Counted from the stretch's first letter, positions 16,453-24,104 are shown. The stretch: DNA of 25,271 nucleotides from Rhodobacter sp. (GCA_013824045.1 PNND01000508.1:1-25271); one strand, 5' to 3'. Numbers and translations are program-made. Notes: a model not told the origin generated them from the letters alone.

Positions 16453-16634
16453 TGTTGTTCCTCCCGGGTTGCAGAATGTTTGTCCGTCGCGTTGTCTTCC
16501 GCATACCTTCCGGATCCTGCGGACTGGATGCGACGCTAGGTGAGGTAAGGACATTTCTAAAACAGATATATTTCATACAGAACATCGACAGCATCAATGA
16601 TCATGCGGTCGCGTCCATTTAGCATTTCGATGCA

Positions 16635-16647
16635 TTGGATTTATCAA
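16635..16647. promoter_or_regulatory. Probable LysR-type binding site upstream of the TRAP binding-protein gene
   Basis: TTGGATTTATCAA fits the LysR T-N11-A rule and is nearly palindromic. It is preceded by GATGCA and followed by ATC. TCGAT (16627-16631) and ATCGA (16647-16651) form an outer inverted repeat around it. It ends 72 bases before the GTG start of the binding-protein gene. A closely matching site lies 74 bases upstream of the FAD monooxygenase gene. Confidence 0.6.
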
Positions 16648-16719
16648 ATCGACTTTGTGAAGGGTTGGCAGTGATTTAGGGTCGGGAATGCTGCTTTCAT
16701 GATTTTCGGGAGGATTGAC

Positions 16720-17745
16720 GTGAAGAAACTGTCGCTAGGCCTGCTTCTGGCTGCATCCACCATGCTGGCGCCGGTATCGGTCGCCGCCGAACCGGAACGG
16801 CTGATGCTCGGGACCGGAAACATCCCGATCCATCCGCTGAACCTGCGCGTGATCCTGCCTTGGGCCGAAAAGGTTAGCGCCGAAGGCGACGGCGCGCTGG
16901 AACTGGTCGTGCGCCATGGGCAGATGCTTGTGAACAACGAAAACTACGTCGACCGCGTGACCGACGGTGTGGTCCAGATCGCCTGGGGCCTGCTGACATT
17001 CCAGCCGGGCCGTTTCCCCCGCGCGCTGGTGTCGAGCGTGCCGTTCATCGAAGGTTCGGCCGAAGCTACGGCCATCGCCTTTTGCCAACTGTACGAAGAG
17101 GGGGTCTTCGACAGCGAGCTGGCGGATTTCAAGCCCCTGTTCTTCGTGCCGTTTCCACAGTCCTCGATCCACTTGAACGGCAGCCCGCTTGACTCGACCG
17201 CCGACCTTAAAGGCAAGGTGATCATGGTGGGCAGCCCGACGGCCGCCGAAGTCGTGACGGGACTGGGCGGCACGCCCTTGTCGACGCCGCTTTATGACCA
17301 TTACCAAGCGTTGCAGCTGGGCACGGCCGATGGCAACATCATTCCCTTCACGGCCTTCCCCGCCTTCAACCTGCACGAGGTGACGACGTCGCATCTGGTC
17401 GCGCCGATGGGCGGCGCAATCGGCATGGTCTTCATGTCGCGCGACCGCTGGGACGCCCTGACCCCCGAGGCGCGGGCCGTGCTCGAGGCCAATTCCGGCT
17501 GCGACCTGACCCGGTCGGTCGGCGGCATCGTCGACCAGTGGAACACCGAGGGCCGCGAGACGGTTGCCGCGCTGGAAGGGCATACGGTCACCGACATCGC
17601 GCCCGAGGAACTGGCCGCGCTGCAGGCCGAACTGGCCGAGACGGTTTTCGACAGCTTCCGCGGCCGCTTCGACGGCGCGCCCGAGCTTCTGGACCAGTGG
17701 AAGGCCGCGATGACCGAGGCCCGGGCGGAACTCGGCCAGAACTGA
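16720..17745 (+). CDS. TRAP transporter solute-binding protein (DctP family)
   Basis: 341 residues from GTG 16720, chosen because GGGAGGA lies 5 bases upstream and the signal peptide (KKLSLGLLLAASTMLAPVSVAAE) begins there. An in-frame ATG at 16699 is less likely. The periplasmic protein captures a solute and passes it to the DctQM permease. Family landmarks are PLNLRVILPWAEKV, DRVTDGVVQIAWG, the DLKGK strand, and ALQLGTADG. At the spot where most DctP proteins carry the ligand-carboxylate-binding Arg (KIRV), this one has VIMV, Met169, so the ligand may lack a carboxylate or be bound differently. It is transcribed alone, convergent with the permease gene, and shares a terminator with it. Confidence 0.9.
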   Translation: MKKLSLGLLLAASTMLAPVSVAAEPERLMLGTGNIPIHPLNLRVILPWAEKVSAEGDGALELVVRHGQMLVNNENYVDRVTDGVVQIAWGLLTFQPGRFPRALVSSVPFIEGSAEATAIAFCQLYEEGVFDSELADFKPLFFVPFPQSSIHLNGSPLDSTADLKGKVIMVGSPTAAEVVTGLGGTPLSTPLYDHYQALQLGTADGNIIPFTAFPAFNLHEVTTSHLVAPMGGAIGMVFMSRDRWDALTPEARAVLEANSGCDLTRSVGGIVDQWNTEGRETVAALEGHTVTDIAPEELAALQAELAETVFDSFRGRFDGAPELLDQWKAAMTEARAELGQN

Positions 17746-17769
17746 CGACGGACCATCGGCGCAACGCAA

Positions 17770-17802
17770 GGGCCGGCCGGAGCGATCCGGCCGGCCCCTT
17801 TT
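17770..17802 (+). terminator. Intrinsic terminator of the TRAP binding-protein gene
   Basis: A 12-bp perfect GC stem, GGGCCGGCCGGA (17770-17781) with TCCGGCCGGCCC (17786-17797), closes on a GCGA tetraloop and is followed by CTTTTG. It lies 24 bases after the stop codon, between two convergent genes, and probably works mainly for the plus strand. On the minus strand the following bases are less T-rich. Confidence 0.85.
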
Positions 17803-17845
17803 GTTGGCCCCGGGGGGCCGCCCCACCGTCCCGTGGGTTTTGACG

Positions 17846-19774
17846 TTACATCGTTGAGGGCAGCCACAGTGCCAGGGCCGGAAAGGCCACGAGCAGGATC
17901 ACCTTGAGCAGGTCCACAAGGACGAAGGGGATCACCCCGCGCATCACGGTGCCCAGCCGGACATCGGGATCGATGCTTTTGAGGATGAACAGGTTCATCC
18001 CGAACGGCGGCGAGATCATCCCGATCTCGACCACCATCAGCATCAGGATGCCCCAGAACAGGATATCATAGCCCATACCCAGCACGATGGGCGTGATCAC
18101 CGGCACGGTGATGATCATGACGGCGAAACTGTCCATCACCGATCCCAGCAGCAGATAGATGACGATCAGCACGATCAGCACGACAAGGGGCTCGGCATCG
18201 ATCGAGGAGACCCAGGCGCTCATCATGTCAGGAATGCCGCCTAGGTTGACATAGAAGGCGAACATCAACCCGCCGAAGATCAGAGCATAGATCATTGCGG
18301 TCGTGGCCGTCGTCTCGGCGAAGACGGCCACGATCGTGTGGCGGGTCAGCTTGCCCCGCATCACGGCAAGAAGGAAGGCACTGACGGCCCCGACAGCGGC
18401 ACTTTCGGTGGCCGTGAAGAAGCCAGCGTAAAGCCCGCCGATGACGATGCCGAACATGGCGATCACCGGGATCGATCCGCGCAGGGCGGCGGCGATGTCA
18501 CCCGGGTCGCGCTCTCCGATTGGGGGCGCGGCGTCGGGGTTGAGCCGGATCGTTAAGTAGACGGCGCCGAAATACAGCACCACCGCAAGGATCGCAGGGA
18601 TGATCGCCGCGACAAAGAGCGCGCCGATGGAGCTTTCGGTCAGCAGCGCGAACAGCACCAGCACCCCCGACGGCGGCACAAGGGCGCCCAGCGTGCCGCC
18701 CGCAGCGACGCTGCCCGTGGCCAGGCCCGGCGCATAGCCCGACTTGGCCATCGCCGGCAGCGCGATCCGCCCGAAGGTCGCCGAGGTGGCGACCGAATTG
18801 CCCGACACCGCCCCGAACCCCGCGCAGCCCAGGATCGTGGCATAGGCCAGCCCGCCCCGGTAGCGGCCAAGAAGCGCATTACCCAGCCGGAAGAGGTCGT
18901 CCGACACCCCCGCAGCGACGGCAAAGGCACCCATGATCAGGAACATCGGTAGCGTCGCCACCTGTTCGTTACGCAGGAAATCGCCTGTGTCCCCGGCGAA
19001 GGTGTTCAGCGCAGCATCCGCCCCGAGCATCCCGAAGGCGCCGACAAGGCCCACCAGCGCCGTCGCGGCGGCCAGCGGGACCTGAACCAGCACCGCGACC
19101 CACATTAGCGCCAGCGCGATCCCGGCCGCCATACCCGGATGCAGAAGCGAGAATTCCGTAAAGCCGTCGAAATCGAGGACGGCCCAGGACGCGATCCCAA
19201 GGGCCGATGCGCCAAGCACGGCCACGAGCGCCAGCACGACGGGATGCGACCGCCCGGGCCGCGTCTCACGGCGCAAGGCCACGACATCCTCGATGATCAT
19301 GAAGACCTGGACAACGGCAGCGGCGGCCAGACCTGCGCTGATGGCAAAATAGGTGGGCGCCAGTGGCATCCGCAACAGCGCCGAGGCGCGACCCGTCTCG
19401 GCATAGCGGAACGACAGGCCAAACAGCCGCCAAGCCAGAATCGCGAAGAAAATCAGCAGCATCACCGATCCAACCAGCCGCAGCCAGGCGGTCAGCCGCG
19501 GACCGGTCAGATGGGCCAGCAGGTCGATCTTGAGGTTGACGCGCAGGGCGGCGCCCGCTGGTAGCGTGAAGGACACCGCGACGGCGAATACCATCGAGAC
19601 GATCTCGTTCAAGGCAAAGACCGAGGTCCCGAAAAGGGCGCGCCCCACAACATCGGCCACGATGACCAGCGCGCCCAGCAGTGCTGCGGCGATGGCTGCC
19701 ATGGCGATCAATCCGGTCACCTTGCGCACAAGGTTCGTTGTCGGCAAAGGCGCCGCCGCGTCGGACAGTTGCAT
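17846..19774 (-). CDS. TRAP transporter fused permease (DctQ-DctM)
   Basis: 642 residues with an AGGGAG site before ATG 19774. Residues about 15-165 form the small DctQ-like subunit (four helices, including ADVVGRALFGTSVFALNE). A connecting helix follows, and residues about 210-640 are the large DctM-type subunit with PMFLIMGAFAVAAGVSDDLFR, GFGAVSGNSVATSATFG, LVPPSGVLVLFALLTE, TATESAAVGA and EIGMISPPFGMNLF. Length fits a natural fusion of the two subunits. It couples uptake to an ion gradient in the inner membrane. It is last in the minus-strand operon after the monooxygenase and cyclase genes (41-base gap), so transport and catabolism are co-expressed. Its binding protein is encoded on the opposite strand. 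Confidence 0.93.
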   Translation of the reverse strand: MQLSDAAAPLPTTNLVRKVTGLIAMAAIAAALLGALVIVADVVGRALFGTSVFALNEIVSMVFAVAVSFTLPAGAALRVNLKIDLLAHLTGPRLTAWLRLVGSVMLLIFFAILAWRLFGLSFRYAETGRASALLRMPLAPTYFAISAGLAAAAVVQVFMIIEDVVALRRETRPGRSHPVVLALVAVLGASALGIASWAVLDFDGFTEFSLLHPGMAAGIALALMWVAVLVQVPLAAATALVGLVGAFGMLGADAALNTFAGDTGDFLRNEQVATLPMFLIMGAFAVAAGVSDDLFRLGNALLGRYRGGLAYATILGCAGFGAVSGNSVATSATFGRIALPAMAKSGYAPGLATGSVAAGGTLGALVPPSGVLVLFALLTESSIGALFVAAIIPAILAVVLYFGAVYLTIRLNPDAAPPIGERDPGDIAAALRGSIPVIAMFGIVIGGLYAGFFTATESAAVGAVSAFLLAVMRGKLTRHTIVAVFAETTATTAMIYALIFGGLMFAFYVNLGGIPDMMSAWVSSIDAEPLVVLIVLIVIYLLLGSVMDSFAVMIITVPVITPIVLGMGYDILFWGILMLMVVEIGMISPPFGMNLFILKSIDPDVRLGTVMRGVIPFVLVDLLKVILLVAFPALALWLPSTM

Positions 19775-19815
19775 TCCGTTTCTCCCTAGTCAGCCGGTTC
19801 GGCCGGCCGTTTCGA

Positions 19816-20604
19816 CTATGTGTTGAGCAGTGCGACCGGCCGGCACCAACCCGCCGAGGCGCGGGCCACCTTGACCGGAAAGGCCATCACCTCGAACCCG
19901 GTGCCGGGCAAAAGTTCTAGGTTGGCCAGCTTTTCCATGTGGCAATAGATGCAATCTGCCCCGGCTTTGTGGCCTTCCCAGAACAGGCTGTCGTCACCAG
20001 TTTCGCGCAAGCGGGCCATCTGGCGCATCAGGGGCGCGTCCCAGCTCCAGGCGTCGGTGCCGCAGAGGCGCACGCCGCGCGCGGCCAGCCAGAGCGTCGC
20101 CTGCCGGCCTATGCCGCAGCCCGAGGCGACATAGTCGGGCTGGCCATAGCGCGCGCCCGCGCTGGTGTTGACCAGGACAATATCGCCCGGGCGCAGGTCA
20201 TGGCCGATGCGGGCAAGTTCCGCCTCGATTTCCGCTGCAGTGACCACATGGCCGTCGGGCAGATGGCGGAAATCCAGCCGCACGCCCGGCCCCATGCACC
20301 AGTCCAGCGGCACCGCGTCGATGGTCAGCGCGGGTTCGCCGCCGTTCATCGTGGGGTGATAGTGCCAGGGCGCATCCATGTGGGTGCCATTGTGGGTGGT
20401 CATCTCGACCCGTTCCACCGCGGCGCCTTTGCCGCCCAGTTGACGGTCCACGGGCATTCCGAACATCCGTTCGAAGTCGCGCGCGCCCTCGTCATGGTCG
20501 CTGTAACGGATTGTCGGGCCAAGTCCGGGCGGGTCGGCCGGAATGCGGTCGTCCAAGGTCACCGACAAGTCGATCAGACGGAAGGGCTTGCGCAGGGGGG
20601 CCAT
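19816..20604 (-). CDS. Cyclase-family metal-dependent hydrolase (isatin hydrolase / KynB-like)
   Basis: 262 residues. The key motif HNGTHMDAPWHY gives His71, His75, Asp77 and His81, the metal site of the cyclase family (Pfam Cyclase), which includes isatin hydrolases and bacterial kynurenine formamidase. These enzymes open cyclic amides or cleave formamides using Mn or Zn. Other family segments are LIDLSVTLD at the N terminus, DIVLVNTSAGARYG, and GVRLCGTDAWSWD. Normal length. It starts 1 base after the stop of the monooxygenase gene and is followed by the TRAP permease. In this setting it probably hydrolyses an intermediate of the imported compound. Whether that is an amide, lactam or lactone cannot be told from the sequence. 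Confidence 0.88.
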   Translation of the reverse strand: MAPLRKPFRLIDLSVTLDDRIPADPPGLGPTIRYSDHDEGARDFERMFGMPVDRQLGGKGAAVERVEMTTHNGTHMDAPWHYHPTMNGGEPALTIDAVPLDWCMGPGVRLDFRHLPDGHVVTAAEIEAELARIGHDLRPGDIVLVNTSAGARYGQPDYVASGCGIGRQATLWLAARGVRLCGTDAWSWDAPLMRQMARLRETGDDSLFWEGHKAGADCIYCHMEKLANLELLPGTGFEVMAFPVKVARASAGWCRPVALLNT

Positions 20605-20605
20605 G

Positions 20606-21727
20606 TCAGATCGGCCCCGCCATCATGCCGATCGTCTGGCCGGTCAGCGCACCGATGTCGAAGGGCGGGATCTTGCCCATCTGCATGTCCCCGATCCGCA
20701 GCGAATTCAGCACCACATGCCGCACGCGGTCGAAACGGCGGGCGCGGTAGGCTGCAAAGGCCGCCTCGGGCGCGGCATTGCGGGCCAGTTCCTCGGCCAG
20801 GACCAAGGCGTCCTCGATGGCCATCCCCGCCCCCTGCGCCAAGTGCGGCGACGAGGCATGGACCGCATCGCCCAGCAGCACCACGCGGCCGACGTGCCAG
20901 GGATCATGCTCGAGAAACACCGTCTCGATCGGACGGGCCACGACGCCGGCATCTTCGGTGATGGCGGCCAGATGTGGCTGCAACTGCGGTGCCGGCATCT
21001 GCGCGCGGGCGCGCATCGCCGCCGCTGCGCCTTCGACCGGAAGGAAGTCGTTGCCCGGCTCCTGACTGACGAGGAACAGATACATCAGGCTGTCCGAGAT
21101 CGGCACCAGCCCGGCATTGCAGGGACCGGCGAAGATATGGATACCGTCAAGGCCCGGCATCAGCGGCAGGTTGTAGCGCCAGACCCATTGCCCGGTATAG
21201 CGCGGCTTCGGCGCGTCTGGCAGGATCGCGGCCCGGGTGCGCGAATAGATCCCGTCGGCCCCGACGACGCAGTCGAACCGCGCTTCGGTGCCGTCCGACA
21301 GCCTCACATCGACCCCGTCGCCGTCGTCGGTCATCGTGGCGACCGTCACGCCCAGACGGATCGTGGCCCCCGCCGCCCGCGCGGCATCGCCAAGGACCAC
21401 CTGGAGGTCCGTGCGCCGGATGCCTGCGTTGGACGGATAGCCGGGCCCTGCAAGCCGCGGCGTTTCGAACGAGGTTTCCTTCGCCCCGGTCGGTCCGACA
21501 AAAATCGTGGTGCTGTCGAACCCGTGCGCCCGCGACAGATATGCATCAAGCACGCCGAGTTGCCGCATCGCGCGCACGACGTTCATCTGCTGGATGATGC
21601 CGACGCCATAGACCGACCACTGCGGGTCGCGTTCGATGATCTGAACCGCAAAGCCCTGCCGGCGCAAGGCGATGGCCGCCGTCAGCCCACCGATGCCCCC
21701 ACCCACGATCAAGACATCACGTTGCAT
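20606..21727 (-). CDS. FAD-dependent aromatic-type monooxygenase
   Basis: 373 residues from ATG 21727-21725, supported by a GGGGGGAG site; a start 8 codons earlier has no better site. It is a class A flavoprotein hydroxylase: dinucleotide-binding GGGIGG (9-14) with Glu32, the GADGIYSRTR block (about 156-165), and the second FAD motif GDAVHASSPHLAQGAG (286-301). Salicylate, 3-hydroxybenzoate and 6-hydroxynicotinate hydroxylases share this plan. It would use NAD(P)H and O2 to hydroxylate an aromatic or heteroaromatic ring in the cytoplasm. It is first in an operon with the cyclase and TRAP permease, downstream of a LysR gene and a LysR-type site. The exact substrate is unknown. Confidence 0.9.
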   Translation of the reverse strand: MQRDVLIVGGGIGGLTAAIALRRQGFAVQIIERDPQWSVYGVGIIQQMNVVRAMRQLGVLDAYLSRAHGFDSTTIFVGPTGAKETSFETPRLAGPGYPSNAGIRRTDLQVVLGDAARAAGATIRLGVTVATMTDDGDGVDVRLSDGTEARFDCVVGADGIYSRTRAAILPDAPKPRYTGQWVWRYNLPLMPGLDGIHIFAGPCNAGLVPISDSLMYLFLVSQEPGNDFLPVEGAAAAMRARAQMPAPQLQPHLAAITEDAGVVARPIETVFLEHDPWHVGRVVLLGDAVHASSPHLAQGAGMAIEDALVLAEELARNAAPEAAFAAYRARRFDRVRHVVLNSLRIGDMQMGKIPPFDIGALTGQTIGMMAGPI

Positions 21728-21800
21728 AGCAGCTCCCCCCGCTTTGCTCATTTCGGGAACGCTAAGCGAAGTTCAATCATCACGAAAATGGAAAGATCAG

Positions 21801-21824
21801 ATTGGATGAATCAATTCCATCAAT
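21801..21824. promoter_or_regulatory. Probable LysR-type binding site upstream of the monooxygenase operon
   Basis: Plus-strand TTGGATGAATCAA (21802-21814) fits T-N11-A and lies within a wider ATTG...CAAT inverted arrangement (21801-21824). Read on the minus strand toward the monooxygenase gene, the order is GATGGAA, TTGATTCATCCAATC. This matches the site before the TRAP binding-protein gene (GATGCA, TTGGATTTATCAAATC) with one gap and few changes. It is 74 bases from the monooxygenase start and overlaps the last codons of the LysR gene. Confidence 0.6.
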
Positions 21825-22740
21825 GCCGAGTGAGCGACTCTCCCGCCGCCACGAAGATATCGCGCAGCCACTGGATGCCCGGGTCTTGGTCGCGATAGCT
21901 GTGCCACTGCACCATCTGGCGGAACTTCGGCATGTCGAAGGGCATCGGAAAGGTGACGATCCCCGCACTGGCCGCGCTATGGGCGGCGAGCAGGCCGTGG
22001 ACCGTGGCGATGCAGCCTGTCCCGGCCACAAGATAGGGCAGTGAGGCAAAGGAGAAGGTGGTCAGGTCCACTTCCCGCGTGATGCCCAGCGACTTCAGAT
22101 AGCTTTCCTCGACCGGGATCGCCATGCCGCTGGTGTTGGGCGGCACCATCACCGCATGGCGGGCTGTGCTGTAGCGCTCGAGATCCATCGTGTGACCCGC
22201 ATGGGGCCCCTGCGCGCAGGCGATGACGACATAGATATCCTCGAACAGCAGCAGAGAGGGATGTTCGGTCGAGATGAAGACATCGGGGCTGATGAGAAGG
22301 TCGGCATCGCCGCGTTCCAGCATCGTATGCGGCGTGCTGCTCTGTGTCAGCAGGTTCAGCCGGACCCGGGCGCCCTGACGCTCTATCTCGGCCAGAACGC
22401 GCGGGATCAGCACGCGCAGCGAATAGTCCGAAACGAGGACGTTGAAGACCCGCGACGTCTCGGCGGGGTCGAAATCGGGATGGGCGTCGATGGTGGCGTC
22501 GATGCGGACAAGGATTTCCTTGATCGCGGGATGCATCGCCTCGGCACGGGGCGTGACCTCCATCCGCTTGCCGACCTGCACCAGAAGCGGGTCGTCGAAA
22601 TACTGCCGCAGCCGGTTCAGCGCGTTCGACATGGCCGATTGGCTCATGAACATCTTGTCCGCCGCGCGGCTGACCGATTTCAGCGTTACCAGATGGTCGA
22701 AGGCCACCAGAAGATTGAGGTCGAGCCGCTTGAAGCGCAT
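21820..22740 (-). CDS. LysR-family regulator, NodD-like subgroup
   Basis: 306 residues from ATG 22740-22738. The N terminus MRFKRLDLNLLVAFDHLV closely resembles NodD-type regulators, which fixes this start over one 12 codons earlier. The winged HTH is at about 10-65 (SVSRAADKMFMSQSAMSNAL, then NRLRQYFDDPLLVQ), and the rest is the two-lobed effector domain. Proteins of this group respond to aromatic or flavonoid-like inducers. Here the gene lies between the monooxygenase operon (same strand, 92 bases downstream) and the divergent VOC-Rieske pair, the standard position for a pathway regulator. Matching LysR-type sites before the monooxygenase and TRAP binding-protein genes suggest it controls both, plus possibly its own divergent promoter. 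The inducer is unknown. Confidence 0.92.
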   Translation of the reverse strand: MRFKRLDLNLLVAFDHLVTLKSVSRAADKMFMSQSAMSNALNRLRQYFDDPLLVQVGKRMEVTPRAEAMHPAIKEILVRIDATIDAHPDFDPAETSRVFNVLVSDYSLRVLIPRVLAEIERQGARVRLNLLTQSSTPHTMLERGDADLLISPDVFISTEHPSLLLFEDIYVVIACAQGPHAGHTMDLERYSTARHAVMVPPNTSGMAIPVEESYLKSLGITREVDLTTFSFASLPYLVAGTGCIATVHGLLAAHSAASAGIVTFPMPFDMPKFRQMVQWHSYRDQDPGIQWLRDIFVAAGESLTRH

Positions 22741-22754
22741 TGCGTGGTATCCAC

Positions 22755-22796
22755 GGGACGGATGCGTCCCATACATTTTTCCAATTTCATGAATGC
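22755..22796. promoter_or_regulatory. Divergent promoter region with inverted repeat and weak LysR-like site
   Basis: Between the LysR gene and the VOC gene, GGGACG (22755-22760) and CGTCCC (22765-22770) form a perfect inverted repeat around GATG. Next to it, 22781-22796 contains CCAATTTCATGAATGC, whose minus-strand reading (ATTCATGAAAT) resembles the core of the other two LysR-type sites (ATTCATCCAAT). These are candidate sites for autoregulation and for control of the VOC-Rieske pair. The first could also be a 5' hairpin. Confidence 0.4.
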
Positions 22797-22845
22797 TACG
22801 CCATCCGCTATCTCTGGGTCAACCAAACGGGAAGGGACCTGTGCG

Positions 22846-23775
22846 ATGCGGATCATCGGGCCGGACGAGCTTGTATTCGGGGTCGACAACATTCTGGATT
22901 GTCAGGCTTTTCTGGCCGATTACGGGCTAACCGAGAATGGGCCGGGCTGCTTCGAGGCGCTGGACCGCACGGCCATCGTGCTGCGCGACAAGGACGATCC
23001 GTCACTGCCGCCGCCGCTGGCCACGGCGACACGGCTGCGCGAAACCGTATGGGGGGTCGAGGATCAGGCGACGCTGGACGCCATTGCCGCCGACCTGTCG
23101 CGCGACCGCGACGTGGTCGTCGAGCCCACGGGGCGCCTGCGCACCGTGGACGACGCCGGGTTCCGGATCGCCTTCCAGATCACGCGGCGCGTGAAGCTCG
23201 ACCTGCCGCCGGAACGCATCAACTCGCCCGGGGCTGCGCCGGGCCGTGCCGCGAACGAAATCGGCGCGGACGAGGACGCCGCCGCCCGGCCCCGGACGCT
23301 CAGCCACATCGTCTACTTCGTGCCCGACATGGACCGGATGGCGAACTTCTACATCGACCGGCTGGGCTTTGTAATCACCGACAAGTTCACCAACACCGGC
23401 CCCTTCCTGCGCCCGCAGGCCAATGACGACCACCATGTGCTCTTCATGATCCAAACCCCGGACTACATGCAGGGGCTGGAACATCTGGCCTTTCACATGC
23501 AGGGTCCGACCGAGCTCATGCTCGCCGGCAGCCGGATGGTGAAGAAGGGCTATGAAAGCTTCTGGGGGCCGGGGCGGCACAAGTTCGGGTCGAACTGGTT
23601 CTGGTATTTCAACTCGCCCATGGGGGCCCATGTGGAATTCGACGCCGACATGGACAAGCATGACGGTGACTGGACGATGCGCGAAGTGCCGATGTCCAAG
23701 GAGGCCGCGCAGCTGTTCCTGTTCGAGAATGTGGCGAAATGGGCTCCCGGCGGGCCGCCCCCCGGCAAGGGATGA
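22846..23775 (+). CDS. VOC-family, extradiol ring-cleavage dioxygenase-like protein
   Basis: 309 residues from ATG 22846, with an AAGGGA site 8 bases upstream; the much longer upstream frame is antisense to the LysR gene. It has two modules. The N-terminal one (1-115) looks like a degenerate VOC domain. The C-terminal one (about 150-270) carries the metal site His154 (TLSHIVYF), His213 (LEHLAFH) and Glu264 (HVEFDAD). DDHHVLF (His196, His197) sits where BphC-type extradiol dioxygenases have their catalytic His, and WYFNSPMG has Tyr254 near the conserved active-site Tyr. These features support type I extradiol cleavage of a catechol-like ring with Fe(II) or Mn(II), although glyoxalase-like functions cannot be excluded. 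It overlaps the next gene by 4 bases and is divergent from the LysR regulator. Confidence 0.85.
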   Translation: MRIIGPDELVFGVDNILDCQAFLADYGLTENGPGCFEALDRTAIVLRDKDDPSLPPPLATATRLRETVWGVEDQATLDAIAADLSRDRDVVVEPTGRLRTVDDAGFRIAFQITRRVKLDLPPERINSPGAAPGRAANEIGADEDAAARPRTLSHIVYFVPDMDRMANFYIDRLGFVITDKFTNTGPFLRPQANDDHHVLFMIQTPDYMQGLEHLAFHMQGPTELMLAGSRMVKKGYESFWGPGRHKFGSNWFWYFNSPMGAHVEFDADMDKHDGDWTMREVPMSKEAAQLFLFENVAKWAPGGPPPGKG

Positions 23776-24101
23776 CTCCGCTCTGCCGGCTGGACGATAT
23801 ACCGGACGGCAGCGCGGTCGGCGCGCTGCCTGATGCGCGCGGCCGCGACGCTGTGGTCCTGGTGCGGCGAGGGGACCGAGTCTTTGCCTGGGTCAACAAC
23901 TGCCCGCATTACGACCGCGCGCCGCTGGGCTGGCGCAAGGACGCCTTCCTGAACGGTGACGGCACCCGCATCCTGTGCGCGGCGCATGGCGCCCTGTTCC
24001 GGATCGAGGATGGCATCTGCGAGATCGGTCCCTGTCTGGGCCAGGGACTGACCCCGGTGTCGGTGATCATCTCCGAGGGCACCGTCTGTCTTGCGGGCTG
24101 A
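23772..24101 (+). CDS. Rieske [2Fe-2S] ferredoxin-like protein
   Basis: 109 residues from ATG 23772, which overlaps the VOC stop as ATGA. The cluster ligands are visible as C-P-H (Cys44, His46) and C-A-A-H (Cys69, His72), in the contexts VNNCPHYDRAPLGW and RILCAAHGALF. The small size and lack of membrane segment or signal fit a soluble cytoplasmic electron carrier. The tight coupling to the dioxygenase-like gene suggests it supplies electrons to that enzyme or to an oxygenase outside the window. No ring-hydroxylating oxygenase alpha subunit is present here. It ends 3 bases before the convergent FAH-family gene. Confidence 0.92.
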   Translation: MTPLCRLDDIPDGSAVGALPDARGRDAVVLVRRGDRVFAWVNNCPHYDRAPLGWRKDAFLNGDGTRILCAAHGALFRIEDGICEIGPCLGQGLTPVSVIISEGTVCLAG

Positions 24102-24104
24102 GGG

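Noticed and set aside
15961..16539. 192-codon plus-strand open frame opposite the spondin-like gene
   Set aside because: The minus-strand gene has a strong ribosome binding site and signal peptide. The plus-strand frame has neither.
16735..17826. 363-codon minus-strand open frame opposite the TRAP binding-protein gene
   Set aside because: Shadow of a DctP gene that has a signal peptide and terminator. The antisense translation has no family features.
19939..21898. Two long plus-strand open frames (340 and 451 codons) opposite the cyclase and monooxygenase genes
   Set aside because: Both strand-opposite genes have intact catalytic motifs. The plus-strand translations are Arg/Pro/His-rich and lack domains.
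22156..22845. N-terminal extension of the VOC reading frame upstream of 22846
   Set aside because: The extension is antisense to the LysR gene, while ATG 22846 has a good AAGGGA site and begins the natural protein.
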